The notes under the pieces were generated by a model that saw only the letters and a list, made by a program, of their open reading frames with translations, was not told where the DNA came from and did no database searches. A stretch of DNA of 64,000 bases, from contig NZ_CP009552.1 of the NCBI RefSeq assembly GCF_000789255.1, positions 434,001-498,000 of the forward strand. Direction: 5' to 3'. The DNA is from Geoglobus acetivorans (GTDB lineage: Archaea > Halobacteriota > Archaeoglobi > Archaeoglobales > Archaeoglobaceae). This document shows, piece after piece, positions 8,435-17,168 of this stretch (positions are counted from its first letter, which is position 1; the number at the start of each line of letters is the position of its first letter). Made by a program: the position numbers and the translations under genes.

Positions 8435-9091
8435 TCATTCAATGGCTTTTCTCAGTATCAGTTTGACATGCTCTCTGGCAGAATCTATCACCCTCATTTT
8501 CACGTCTCCTTCACCGATGGCGATCGGGAGTTCAGTGCATCCGAGAATTACAGCATCGGCATCGTATTTGTTGATAATCTCCACGAGCCTCTTTTTTCTC
8601 CGCAAGTTTCCAAAAACGAGGTCTTCGAAGATTATTGAATGGATCTCATCCACCTCGTCTGGAATTGTGACCTCAAATCCGGATTTTTCAAGCTCCTTTC
8701 TGTAGAATTCTTCTTTCATGGTTGTTCTGGTTCCTGTGAGGAGCAGCCTTTTCGCTCCGATCTCTTCTGCCCTTCCAGCCACCGCATCGATTATGCTTAC
8801 GAAGTCGGAGTCTGCAATCTCCTTAAGCTCTGGAAGGACTTTGTGCGGTGTGTTGGATGCGATTGCGAGCAGCTCTGCTCCTGCCCTTTCAAGTGATTTT
8901 ACTGCACTGCTGAGAATCTTTAACCTTGTCTCCCAGTCAGAATTAAGAAATTCGGAGAAGTTGATGCTGTATATCACCACTTCCGGATAAACGTTGCTTT
9001 CAAAGTTCTCTCTCGAAAGCCGGATGAACTCCCGGTAGTAATACAGGGTGGACTCGGGACTCAGTCCACCAATAATTCCAATTCTTTTCAT
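8435..9091 (-). CDS. Aspartate/glutamate racemase family protein lacking first catalytic Cys
   Basis: A 218-residue member of the Asp/Glu racemase superfamily: RIGIIGGLSPESTLYYYR at the N-terminus and VILGCTELPIAI near the C-terminus. The second catalytic cysteine (GCTE) is present. The first motif, PCNTAH in classical aspartate racemases, reads IASNTPH here, with Ser in place of Cys. A two-base racemase mechanism is therefore doubtful, although related ANTPH proteins are common. It could be a racemase variant or a different lyase or isomerase. Confidence 0.75.
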   Translation of the reverse strand: MKRIGIIGGLSPESTLYYYREFIRLSRENFESNVYPEVVIYSINFSEFLNSDWETRLKILSSAVKSLERAGAELLAIASNTPHKVLPELKEIADSDFVSIIDAVAGRAEEIGAKRLLLTGTRTTMKEEFYRKELEKSGFEVTIPDEVDEIHSIIFEDLVFGNLRRKKRLVEIINKYDADAVILGCTELPIAIGEGDVKMRVIDSAREHVKLILRKAIE

Positions 9092-9138
9092 GAGCTTGAA
9101 TTTTTCGCCACACTAAATATATTTTGGGATAAGGTTAA

Positions 9139-9702
9139 ATGCAAAAATGTCCTATCCTGTGCATGCTCCCACCCGGACAGTTTGAAGAGGAAAAGCTCAG
9201 AGTGCTTAATATCTCATCCGTCCCAGAAATTGATGCTGATGATTACATGCTCAGAATTGGTGGATGTGTGGATAGTGAACTCGAACTTTCCTACGGGGAC
9301 TTGCTGGAAATGAGACAGGTTGAGGTCGAAATTCCTGCACACTGCGTTGAGGGATGGAGCGTTACAGGGTTGAAATGGGGAGGGGTTCCGGTTGAGGAGA
9401 TAATTTCTCTTTCCCGCCCTGCTGAAGCGAAATTCGTCCTTTTGAAGTGTATCGATGGATACACTACCTGCGTATCTCTGGACTATTTCCAGCGAGGAAT
9501 TTTTGCCCTCAGACTGAACGGACAGACAATTCCTCCCGAACACGGGTATCCTGTCAGGGCGGTAATTCCAGACCTGTATTTCTGGAAGAGTGCAAAGTGG
9601 GTGGGAGAAGTGGAATTTCTCGAGGAGTACGTGGATGGGTACTGGGAGAGCAGGGGTTATCACAGCGTGGGTGATGCATGGCTTGAGCAGAGAAGGAAGT
9701 GA
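9139..9702 (+). CDS. Sulfite oxidase-fold molybdopterin protein
   Basis: A 187-residue protein with the SUOX/MsrP molybdopterin-binding fold. PAHCVEGWSVTGLKWGGV carries the molybdenum-ligating Cys69, and LRLNGQTIPPEHGYPVRAV-type sequence and the final WKSAKWVGEVEF are family hallmarks. There is no signal peptide, so it is probably cytoplasmic, unlike bacterial MsrP. Substrate unknown. Starts at 9139, 9148 or 9163 are all possible; a TATA-like AAATATATTT lies at about 9114. It overlaps the next gene by 29 bases. Confidence 0.8.
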   Translation: MQKCPILCMLPPGQFEEEKLRVLNISSVPEIDADDYMLRIGGCVDSELELSYGDLLEMRQVEVEIPAHCVEGWSVTGLKWGGVPVEEIISLSRPAEAKFVLLKCIDGYTTCVSLDYFQRGIFALRLNGQTIPPEHGYPVRAVIPDLYFWKSAKWVGEVEFLEEYVDGYWESRGYHSVGDAWLEQRRK

Positions 9703-10546
9703 CAGGACAAAGTGGATTGTTCTCACTTTCACGATAATTTTCTGGGGTCTTGCATTCACGGCTATCAAACATGCCGTCCAGAAGCTCAGCCCCTTCGAGC
9801 TTGCGTTTCTGAGGTTTCTGGTTGCCGATCTTCTTTTTATACTGACCGTGTTTTTGAAGGGATACAGAATCAGGAGGAAAGATATCCCCACGGTTTTCGT
9901 TCTTGGCTTTTTTGGGGTTACCGTCTATCACGTGTGCCTGAATGCAGGGGAGATGTACATCCCGTCGGGAATCGCCAGCCTCATCATCTCCACAGCTCCG
10001 GTATTCGTTCTTGTTCTCTCTGCCGTGTTTTTGAAGGAAGGGATAACTTACAGGAAGGTGGCGGGCATAGCGATTGCTCTGGTTGGTGTTTATGTTCTCT
10101 CGAGACCTGATAGTGCTGGACATCTGGTTGGAGTTCTTCTTGTACTGATTTCCACGATTTCTGCGGCAATATACACCGTTCTCGGCAAATCCACCCTGAA
10201 AAGGTATTCTTCAGGAGTTTTGACGTCCTACGTAATGCTCTTTGGCTCTGTGCCTCTCGCCATCTTTGCACCCTCTTCGTTCGAGAAGCTTCTGGAGCTT
10301 GATGCAGTCACCATTCTTTCGGTTGTTTTTCTGGGCGTATTTTCAACATATCTTGCATATCAGGGATGGTATTACGTCCTGAAAAGGGAGGAAGCGTCGA
10401 GAGCATCGGTCTTTCTCAATGCAATTCCTGTGGTTTCCATAGTGGCAGGCAGCCTTCTTTTGTCCGAACCGGTAACTCTATCGACTCTGGCTGGAGGGAC
10501 GATGATACTTGCTGGAATTCTCATGGTGCTGAGGGCAAAAAGTTAA
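9674..10546 (+). CDS. EamA/DMT family transporter
   Basis: About 290 residues with ten predicted membrane spans in two EamA repeats. FWGLAFTAIKHAVQKLSPFELAF opens the first and STISAAIYTVLGK the second. The substrate of this drug/metabolite transporter family cannot be inferred. The ATG start lies inside the end of the molybdopterin gene; reading from 9590 would add a non-homologous tail. Confidence 0.85.
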   Translation: MHGLSREGSDRTKWIVLTFTIIFWGLAFTAIKHAVQKLSPFELAFLRFLVADLLFILTVFLKGYRIRRKDIPTVFVLGFFGVTVYHVCLNAGEMYIPSGIASLIISTAPVFVLVLSAVFLKEGITYRKVAGIAIALVGVYVLSRPDSAGHLVGVLLVLISTISAAIYTVLGKSTLKRYSSGVLTSYVMLFGSVPLAIFAPSSFEKLLELDAVTILSVVFLGVFSTYLAYQGWYYVLKREEASRASVFLNAIPVVSIVAGSLLLSEPVTLSTLAGGTMILAGILMVLRAKS

Positions 10547-10561
10547 AACCAATTGCCATAC

Positions 10562-11635
10562 ATGCCTTTTGTGGATACAATAACCAAATCCTACCTGAAA
10601 CAGAAATTTTCGGATTACTATTCCAGAAATGAGGTTTACACCCCTGAGAGATTTGAGACCAGAGAATGGGCTTTTGTAAGCGTCGATTCCATTCCTGAAT
10701 TTATCATGCACAGGCACATTGCATTCCAGAGCGAAATCGAACTCAGAGGCTATCTTATTAAAAACACACCGCTCCATGCATATTTCTCATCTGCATACTA
10801 CGAAAAGCCGGATGCGGAAAAAATGGACGATAAGATGTGGAAGGGTGCAGACCTCATATTCGACATTGATGCAGACCACCTGCCTAAGGGTGGACTTGAG
10901 GAGGCGAAAAAGCAGATTGTAAGGCTTTATGATCTGCTGGAATCTGATTTCGGGATTGAGGATATGATGCTTGTGTTCTCGGGAGGAAGGGGATATCACA
11001 TACACGTCCATGATGAGGAATTCCTCGCTCTCGGCTCCGCTGAGAGAAGAGAGATTGTGGACTATGTATCTCTTAACGGAGTTTCGTACGATAATCTCAT
11101 GCTTCAGTCAACCCAGTATTCCAGGGTGTCTGGCTGCATTGCAAAAATACTTGAGAATGCAATAAAAAGAGACATGCTTACTGAAATTTTCAGGATAAAG
11201 AAGAAAACTGCCGAAAATCTGAAGGATATTTTTGCCAGAAACAGGGAGAAAATATACTCTGGAGACTTCAGGACCTTGCCCAGAACCGTCAGAAAATCAA
11301 TGGAGATGGTTTTTGAAAAGTGTGTGGATGCAGTACGGATTCACGTGGATCCGCCCGTTACCGCTGACGTGAAAAGGTTGATCAGACTGCCCGGGTCGCT
11401 CCACGGGAAAACGTCTTTGAGAGTTACACCTCTCGCCAGAGATGAGATTGAGGAATTCGAACCATTCAGAGATGCTGTCGTGTTTGGGGATGAGCAGGTT
11501 AGAGTCAGAGTGCTCAGCAATGTAAAGTTTAAATTGAAAGGCGAAGTATTCAGGCTCAGGGCGGGCAGACATGAGCTGCCGGAATATGCAGCAGTATTCC
11601 TGATATGCAGGAACAGAGCACTGTACGGGTGGTGA
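10562..11635 (+). CDS. priS: DNA primase small catalytic subunit PriS
   Basis: About 357 residues. FDIDAD carries the two metal-binding aspartates (101 and 103 from this start), FSGGRGYHIHV follows, and the zinc-knuckle-like and C-terminal PriS regions (RLIRLPGSLHGKTSLRV) are clear. It makes RNA/DNA primers for replication together with PriL, which is not in this window. A GINS subunit gene follows after two bases, a conserved archaeal neighbour. A TTG at 10553 is an alternative start. Confidence 0.95.
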   Translation: MPFVDTITKSYLKQKFSDYYSRNEVYTPERFETREWAFVSVDSIPEFIMHRHIAFQSEIELRGYLIKNTPLHAYFSSAYYEKPDAEKMDDKMWKGADLIFDIDADHLPKGGLEEAKKQIVRLYDLLESDFGIEDMMLVFSGGRGYHIHVHDEEFLALGSAERREIVDYVSLNGVSYDNLMLQSTQYSRVSGCIAKILENAIKRDMLTEIFRIKKKTAENLKDIFARNREKIYSGDFRTLPRTVRKSMEMVFEKCVDAVRIHVDPPVTADVKRLIRLPGSLHGKTSLRVTPLARDEIEEFEPFRDAVVFGDEQVRVRVLSNVKFKLKGEVFRLRAGRHELPEYAAVFLICRNRALYGW

Positions 11636-11637
11636 TC

Positions 11638-12192
11638 GTGAATATTGACGATCTGCTGATACTGATTGAGAAGAGCAGAGAAAAGATTGAGAAAATAGAG
11701 GAAGACCTCTATTTCAGAATAAAGGAGCGAATCGACGAGCTTAATCAGCTCAAAAAAGAAGCGGATGACGATGAATTTACGAAAATCGATGAGGAGCTGA
11801 GGACACTCAAAAGAATTCAGAAAAGGATTTTCGAGATGAGGACTTTCAAGATAATCAAACTTGCCTGGGCAGACATTTGCGAGACGGAAAGCGGGATCGA
11901 GGGCAGGGAAAATCTGATTGAGGTTGAGAGAGAGTTTTACAGAAAGCTGAGAGACCTTCTGACCGACTTCCGGAAATCGGTTATTGAAGGTCAGCCCGTT
12001 CACGAGTCAGCGGAAGAATTGCCTGATTCTGAGAGGGTTCTGGTAAGAGTAAGGCAGGATGTGCCTGAATTCGAGGGTGTTGATGGAAAAACATATAAAT
12101 TGAGAAGGGAGGATGTGGTATTGATTCCCTCCCTTAATGCTAACGCGTTAATCAAAAGCGGAGTTGCTGAAAAAATAGAGGTGAAAAGATGA
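11638..12192 (+). CDS. GINS complex subunit, Gins51 type
   Basis: About 184 residues. A helical N-terminal domain (NIDDLLILIEKSREKIEKI) precedes a small C-terminal beta domain (VRVRQDVPEFEGVDGKTYKLRREDVVLIPSLNANALI), the A-B order of Gins51/Sld5-type subunits. It acts in the archaeal replicative helicase complex with MCM. The GTG start lies two bases after priS stops and has GGTGGTGAT upstream. It runs into L44e with a 4-base overlap, linking replication to ribosomal genes. Confidence 0.85.
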   Translation: MNIDDLLILIEKSREKIEKIEEDLYFRIKERIDELNQLKKEADDDEFTKIDEELRTLKRIQKRIFEMRTFKIIKLAWADICETESGIEGRENLIEVEREFYRKLRDLLTDFRKSVIEGQPVHESAEELPDSERVLVRVRQDVPEFEGVDGKTYKLRREDVVLIPSLNANALIKSGVAEKIEVKR

Positions 12193-12467
12193 AGTATCCG
12201 AAAAAGGTCAAGACATATTGCAGATACTGCAACAAGCATACTGTTCATGAAGTGGAAAGGGTAAGCAAGGGCAGGCAGAGTTCGCTCAGATGGATTAACA
12301 GGCAGAAGAAGAGGAAAGGCAAGGTTGGCAACCTCGGAAAGTTCAGCAAGGTTCCTGGTGGAGATAAGCCAACAAAGAAGGTGAACATCAGATGGAGATG
12401 CACCGAGTGCGGTAAGGCAGAACATCGCCCCACCTGGAGAGCCAAGAGGTTTGAACTTGTGGGGTGA
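12189..12467 (+). CDS. rpl44e: Ribosomal protein L44e
   Basis: A 92-residue basic protein with two zinc-binding pairs, CRYCNKHTVHEV at the N-terminus and CTECGKAEHRP near the C-terminus, and the KGKVGNLGKFSKVPGGDKPTKK-type loop of L44e. It overlaps the GINS gene by four bases and is followed by S27e, the usual archaeal pair. Confidence 0.97.
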   Translation: MKYPKKVKTYCRYCNKHTVHEVERVSKGRQSSLRWINRQKKRKGKVGNLGKFSKVPGGDKPTKKVNIRWRCTECGKAEHRPTWRAKRFELVG

Positions 12468-12473
12468 TGCGGC

Positions 12474-12638
12474 ATGAACAGGTTCCTGAAGGTGAAGTGT
12501 CCGGACTGTGAGAATGAGCAGGTTGTGTTTGAGAGAGCATCCACATACGTGAAGTGCCTCGTTTGCGGGAGAACCCTCCTTGAGCCGACCGGAGGGAAGG
12601 CGAGACTGAAAGCAGAGGTGCTTCAGGCATTTGTCTGA
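12474..12638 (+). CDS. rps27e: Ribosomal protein S27e
   Basis: A 54-residue zinc-ribbon protein with [16 protein letters not shown] then [18 protein letters not shown], the S27e signature of two CxxC pairs. It starts six bases after the L44e stop, and its end overlaps the DNA glycosylase gene by eight bases. Confidence 0.97.
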   Translation: MNRFLKVKCPDCENEQVVFERASTYVKCLVCGRTLLEPTGGKARLKAEVLQAFV

Positions 12639-13275
12639 ACCTGTTCTTTCTTTAATTTCTTCCATTGAAGAGGTTGAAAATCAGGCTGGCCATGTTATTT
12701 CAGAGAGAATTGGGCAGTTTCTCGATCTGAACAGAAAGGGTAATGAAGAATGGTTTTCCGAGCTGTGTTTTTGTATTCTCACTGCCAACAGCTCTGCTGA
12801 GCTTGGCATAAAAATTCAGAACGAAATTGGGGATGGATTTCTTTATCTGTCTGAAGGCGAACTTGAAAAAGAGCTGAAAAGGCTGGGACACAGATTCTGG
12901 AGGACGAGAGCGGAATTCATTGTCAGGGCAAGGAAATTTTCCAGGATCAGAGACATCGTGGTAGATAGCATCGAGAGCAGTGGTGTGATTGAAGCGAGAG
13001 AGTGGCTTGTCAAAAACATTAAGGGCATAGGCTATAAAGAGGCCAGCCACTTTCTCAGGAACGTCGGTTATTTTGACCTTGCAATTCTCGACAGGCACAT
13101 TCTTGCTGTGATGCACAAATATGGCATACTTGATGAGATTCCGAAAACCCTAACGAAGAAGAGGTACCTTGAGATCGAGCAGAAGTTTGTTGAGATAGCT
13201 GATCTGGCCGGAATGAAGCCGGGAATCCTTGATCTTTATGTGTGGTATATGCGAACAGGCAGGGTGCTTAAATAG
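12631..13275 (+). CDS. ogg: Archaeal 8-oxoguanine DNA glycosylase/AP lyase (Ogg2 type)
   Basis: A 214-residue HhH-GPD family enzyme that removes 8-oxoguanine and nicks the abasic site. The helix-hairpin-helix [16 protein letters not shown] supplies the catalytic Lys136, and AILDRHIL supplies Asp154. Length and the C-terminal lysine fit the short Ogg2 group described from A. fulgidus and M. jannaschii. It starts at TTG within the end of S27e, so it appears cotranscribed from the priS side. Confidence 0.9.
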   Translation: MSEPVLSLISSIEEVENQAGHVISERIGQFLDLNRKGNEEWFSELCFCILTANSSAELGIKIQNEIGDGFLYLSEGELEKELKRLGHRFWRTRAEFIVRARKFSRIRDIVVDSIESSGVIEAREWLVKNIKGIGYKEASHFLRNVGYFDLAILDRHILAVMHKYGILDEIPKTLTKKRYLEIEQKFVEIADLAGMKPGILDLYVWYMRTGRVLK

Positions 13276-13333
13276 TGTATATAAAAACTCAAATTCAGCA
13301 ACTTTAAATAATGGGAATTTGACTCAGTGATGG

Positions 13334-14830
13334 ATGATAGTGGGTATAGATGTCGGGGGGACAAATACCGATGTAGCGTTTCTCTCAGAAAATCAGGTTA
13401 AAACCTTCAAATTTCCAAATGAGTACGGTGTTGAAAACATTCTGGACAGGATTTCCAGAGAGGTGGACATTAAGCGGTCCAGATTGATCATAAGCACGTC
13501 TGTCCCTCTCAATGCCCTTACAAGCGAGTTTGACAGGATAAAGGTTTTGTCTCTCGTTTTTCCCGGTCCCGGACTGGATTACAGCCGTTATGGCATCGTC
13601 CTGAGGGGTTACGTCAATCACAGGGGCATTTATGTTGAGGAGATTGACGAGGATGAGATTGTAAAGGCTCTGGAAAGTGGAGAATATGATGCGCTGGCAA
13701 TCTCGTCAAAGTTTTCGATAAGAAATCCGGTTATAGAACACAAGGTTTCGGAGGTGGCCAGGAGGTTCATAGATGGAGACAGGATAGCCCTGAGCCACCA
13801 CGTTGGCCTGATAAACTTTCCCCTGAGGATAAATACCACAATTCTGAATGCAAAGATCGCTGAAAAGGTTAAAAAACTCACGGAGAGTGTTAAGGAGATC
13901 AAAGAGGAATTTTTCTATTACAAGGGGGATGGCGGAATAATACCCTGGCAGATAGCCCTGAGAAATCCTTTGGAACTTTACAACTCGAGTCCAGCGGCGG
14001 TGGCTTACGGAGCGTATTTTCTGACAGGAATTAAGGATGCTCTCGTCATTGATATTGGAGGAACGACGACAGATTTCGTTCTTTTGAAAGAAGGGGCACC
14101 GGAAGTTGAGGAAAAGGTGGAAATCAATGGTATGAGGACCCATGTGAGGTGTGTGAGGAGCCTTTCACTTCCCTATGGAGGGGATAGCCTCTACAGCGGT
14201 TCTTTGATGCCATACAGGGATGGGAAATCCGTGGCTTTTGGAGGAGACGCCCCGACCCTGACAGACCTGCTCAATGCTCTGGGGGCAGAGATTGGAAGCT
14301 TCCAGAGGTCGAGGGAAAAGGTTGGAAGGGAAGAGGCAGAAAGAGAGGTTGAAAAGTATGTGAATTCCGTAGCTGAGGTCGTCAGGAATTATCCGGCAAA
14401 GACGATAATCGGAACGGGATATCTCGCCCAGCACCTTGTTCCCAGAATTGCTGAGGCAGCGGGGAAGAGGTACACAATACCCGAGCATTACGGCTCGGCA
14501 AATGCCGTGGGTGTTGCGGTATCAAGGATAAGTCTCACGCTCTATGCCAGATTCGATACCGAGAGGAGGTTAGCAATATTCAACGGAGAGGTAGATCAGG
14601 AGCAGTTTGAGAGCATATCCGGGCATCCGGATGATGAGGAGCTTGTGGAACTTGCGATTGAGAGAGCTAAAGAACTGGCTTTGAAATATGGTGCAAATGA
14701 AAGAGATCTTGCAGACATAGATGTTATGTATTTCAACTCGTTCAATATAGTCAAGGGGGGCATAAAAAGAGGCAAGATTGTCGATGTTATCGTTCAGATA
14801 AAGCCGGGATTGTGTTGTGATGTGCTATGA
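13334..14830 (+). CDS. Hydantoinase/oxoprolinase (HyuA)-like ATPase-fold protein
   Basis: A 498-residue protein. GIDVGGTNTDVAF at the N-terminus is the hydantoinase/oxoprolinase phosphate-binding loop, and a second ASKHA-type loop, VIDIGGTTTDFVLLK, lies mid-protein. It is shorter than bacterial HyuA (about 650-700 residues) and no HyuB partner is present. It belongs to a family that couples ATP use to amide or lactam opening, but the substrate is unknown. A TATA element (ACTTTAAATA, about 13301) lies 26 bases before the ATG. The stop overlaps the deacetylase start by four bases, so the two probably act together. Confidence 0.8.
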   Translation: MIVGIDVGGTNTDVAFLSENQVKTFKFPNEYGVENILDRISREVDIKRSRLIISTSVPLNALTSEFDRIKVLSLVFPGPGLDYSRYGIVLRGYVNHRGIYVEEIDEDEIVKALESGEYDALAISSKFSIRNPVIEHKVSEVARRFIDGDRIALSHHVGLINFPLRINTTILNAKIAEKVKKLTESVKEIKEEFFYYKGDGGIIPWQIALRNPLELYNSSPAAVAYGAYFLTGIKDALVIDIGGTTTDFVLLKEGAPEVEEKVEINGMRTHVRCVRSLSLPYGGDSLYSGSLMPYRDGKSVAFGGDAPTLTDLLNALGAEIGSFQRSREKVGREEAEREVEKYVNSVAEVVRNYPAKTIIGTGYLAQHLVPRIAEAAGKRYTIPEHYGSANAVGVAVSRISLTLYARFDTERRLAIFNGEVDQEQFESISGHPDDEELVELAIERAKELALKYGANERDLADIDVMYFNSFNIVKGGIKRGKIVDVIVQIKPGLCCDVL

Positions 14831-15912
14831 AAACCGGGATCGTTTACCATCCTAAATATCTGGAGCATGAACAGTCGCCAACTCACCCTGAGAGAAGGGA
14901 GAGACTCGCATACACTCTGGATCAGCTCATGGAGGAGGGTATCTTTGACCTCGAAAATATTGTCCTTCTCGAGCCTTTTGAAGCTGAGATTCAGGACGTG
15001 CTGGAGGTTCATACGAGAGAGTATGTTGACTTTCTGATTAAGACGAGTGAAACAGGGGGTTTCATCGATCTGGACACCAATGTGCCTGTCGGTCTTGTTG
15101 ATGTGGCTCTGCTGGCTGCTGGAGGTGCAATAAGGGCTGCACAGGCTGTTATCGAATCAGAGGTTGACAACGCATTTGCAATGATTCGTCCACCAGGGCA
15201 TCATGCAAAGCCCCACACCGGTGCCGGTTTCTGCTACCTCAACAACATGGCCATCATGGTCAGGTGGATTCAGAAAAAGGGCTTCCGGAAGGTGGCGATA
15301 ATTGACTGGGATGCTCATCATGGGGACGGAACACAGGAGATATTTTATGACGATGATTCAGTTCTCTTCATCTCCACTCACCAGATGCCGCTGTATCCTG
15401 GAACAGGGTATCCGTACGAAACCGGAAAGGGTTGCGGTGAGGGATACACGATTAACGTACCTCTGCCTCCAGGTACGTCTGATGAGGGCTATTTCTACGT
15501 TTTTGAGAAGGTTATCGAGCCGGTCATCCGGGAATTTGAGCCCGACTTCATTGCGGTATCTGCCGGACAGGACAATCACTTCACCGACCCGATAACGGGC
15601 CTCGCACTGACTGCAAAAGGTTATGCCGAGATAATGAAGAGAGCCGTAAATCTTGCCAGCGAGCTTTGCGAGGGAAGGATCGTTACCGTTCTGGAAGGTG
15701 GATACAGTGTTGAGCATGCCCTTCCATACACGAATCTTGGAATAATCGCTGCTATGGCTGGGATGGATATTTCAAACATTCGGGAGCCAGAAAACTACCT
15801 GTCTGAACTCAGGTGGAGAAAGAAATACTATGCTACCGACAGGGTTGTGGAAAATGTTGAAGAGGTCAGGAAAATTCATTCGAAATACTGGGAATGTTTT
15901 GGGGATGATTAA
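14827..15912 (+). CDS. Histone deacetylase/AcuC/acetylpolyamine amidohydrolase family
   Basis: A 361-residue zinc hydrolase. PPGHHAKP has the active-site histidine pair at 125-126. DWDAHHGDGTQ supplies Asp162 and His164 as zinc ligands, SAGQDNHFTDP the third Asp, and LEGGYS the catalytic tyrosine. The substrate may be an acetylated protein, acetylpolyamine or another acyl amide. Translational coupling to a HyuA-like protein favours a small-molecule amide pathway over chromatin, but this is inference. Confidence 0.85.
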   Translation: MKTGIVYHPKYLEHEQSPTHPERRERLAYTLDQLMEEGIFDLENIVLLEPFEAEIQDVLEVHTREYVDFLIKTSETGGFIDLDTNVPVGLVDVALLAAGGAIRAAQAVIESEVDNAFAMIRPPGHHAKPHTGAGFCYLNNMAIMVRWIQKKGFRKVAIIDWDAHHGDGTQEIFYDDDSVLFISTHQMPLYPGTGYPYETGKGCGEGYTINVPLPPGTSDEGYFYVFEKVIEPVIREFEPDFIAVSAGQDNHFTDPITGLALTAKGYAEIMKRAVNLASELCEGRIVTVLEGGYSVEHALPYTNLGIIAAMAGMDISNIREPENYLSELRWRKKYYATDRVVENVEEVRKIHSKYWECFGDD

Positions 15913-15973
15913 TCGTTTTTTAATTCCCCTAAATCACTATTAATTGTTTATTAATTCATTTGTATTTATTTGT

Positions 15974-15997
15974 TTGCAACTTTGTGCAATACCGCAA
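15974..15997 (+). promoter_or_regulatory. Candidate operator, TTGCAA-type, upstream of polyferredoxin TATA
   Basis: The segment contains TTGCAA, TTGTGCAA and GCAA blocks and ends just before the TATA element. It matches 18 of 24 positions of a site, on the opposite strand, at the biotin carboxylase promoter (47075-47098). Position upstream of TATA would suit an activator. The link is inferred from the shared sequence only. Confidence 0.45.
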
Positions 15998-16008
15998 ATA
16001 TTAAATAC
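15998..16008 (+). promoter_or_regulatory. TATA box for the polyferredoxin gene
   Basis: ATATTAAATAC is centred 27 bases before the ATG at 16030, implying a leaderless transcript. This favours 16030 over the longer frame from 15970. Confidence 0.65.
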
Positions 16009-16029
16009 AAAAATCTGTTCGCAAAAAAC

Positions 16030-17094
16030 ATGACAGTTTCCTTTAAGCCAGAATACTGCACGGGATGTGGGTTATGTGAAGTGACGTGCCCGAAATCGGC
16101 AATAAACGTCATCAAAACCGTTTCAGGTTATCACGCTGATATTGAGGGTTGCATTGACTGTGGTGTTTGCACAGTTTACTGCCAGTATGGTGCGCTGACA
16201 CTTGAAACCTCACCTTTCAGCCAGATTCTTGACAGGATAAAATATTCCAAGACAGAAGTTAACTTTGAAAACTGTGTTTTTTGTGGAAAATGTGCTGAGA
16301 ACTGTCCCAGGGGTGCAATCGACGTTGAAAAAAGACTTGAGAAGGACAGGGTCAGGCTCGGTTATGTTCGCATTGGAGAGGGGTGCATTCAGTGCAGGAA
16401 CTGTGTGATGTTCTGCCCCACCGATGCCGTCAGAATAGTCAGGGGGAGGCCTGAGATTGACGAGAGTAAGTGTATTTACTGCCAGATCTGTCAGGGTGTC
16501 TGTCCCAAGGATGTTATTGAGATCCACTGTGATTCCTGTAAGGTCAAGTTCGAGTATGCTGTCTCCGGACACGTGGACGTTGATATTGGCTGTTCTCTCT
16601 GCGGAACGTGTGAAGAGGTCTGTGAGTTTGATGCCATTCATGTTAACAGAATATTCGAGGGAGAGCAGAGCTTTGATGGAGACAGGTGCCTTGGGGATGA
16701 ATGCACGATCTGCATAAACGTCTGTCCAAACAGTGCGATATCATACGAATATGGAGCCGGGAAGATTGTTGCGTTCGATGACTCATGCAATTTCTGTGGC
16801 AAGTGTGAAAAGTACTGTCCGGGGAATGCGATAGAGATTGAAAGGTTCGTCTCCGAAAGGTATGAGGAAATCCATCTTCCGGGGAAGATAAGTGATTATC
16901 ACGAGATTCATCCGGTCATAGAGGTCAGTAGCAAGTGCATAGGATGCCATTTCTGCGAATCTGTCTGTAAAATTGCTAAGGAAATCAACCTGTCTGAAGT
17001 CAGGGGTGAGGTCGAACCTGAGAGCTGCACAGCATGCGGGCTGTGTGAGAGTGTTTGCCCGATGGATGCCATAGTTGTCAGGGAGAAGCTGTAA
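16030..17094 (+). CDS. Polyferredoxin with ten 4Fe-4S motifs (FwdF-like)
   Basis: About 354 residues made almost entirely of ferredoxin repeats. I count ten CxxCxxCxxxC-type motifs: CTGCGLCEVTC, CIDCGVCTVYC, CVFCGKCAENC, CIQCRNCVMFC, CIYCQICQGVC, CSLCGTCEEVC, a stretched CLGDECTICINVC, CNFCGKCEKYC, CIGCHFCESVC and CTACGLCESVC. The length is like that of the FwdF polyferredoxin of formylmethanofuran dehydrogenase, which has eight clusters. It must carry electrons between redox enzymes. No Fwd or Mvh subunit is beside it, so its partner is open. Confidence 0.8.
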   Translation: MTVSFKPEYCTGCGLCEVTCPKSAINVIKTVSGYHADIEGCIDCGVCTVYCQYGALTLETSPFSQILDRIKYSKTEVNFENCVFCGKCAENCPRGAIDVEKRLEKDRVRLGYVRIGEGCIQCRNCVMFCPTDAVRIVRGRPEIDESKCIYCQICQGVCPKDVIEIHCDSCKVKFEYAVSGHVDVDIGCSLCGTCEEVCEFDAIHVNRIFEGEQSFDGDRCLGDECTICINVCPNSAISYEYGAGKIVAFDDSCNFCGKCEKYCPGNAIEIERFVSERYEEIHLPGKISDYHEIHPVIEVSSKCIGCHFCESVCKIAKEINLSEVRGEVEPESCTACGLCESVCPMDAIVVREKL

Positions 17095-17137
17095 TTCTCC
17101 GTATTTTCTTATTTTTATTGCCAGAGGATGTGATAAA

Positions 17138-17148
17138 GTCTAAATAAA
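17138..17148 (+). promoter_or_regulatory. TATA box for the MoaD-like gene
   Basis: GTCTAAATAA is centred 26 bases before the ATG at 17169, which supports that start over the ATG at 17148 that lies inside the element. Confidence 0.55.
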
Positions 17149-17168
17149 TGAATAGCCAATCTTGCAGT

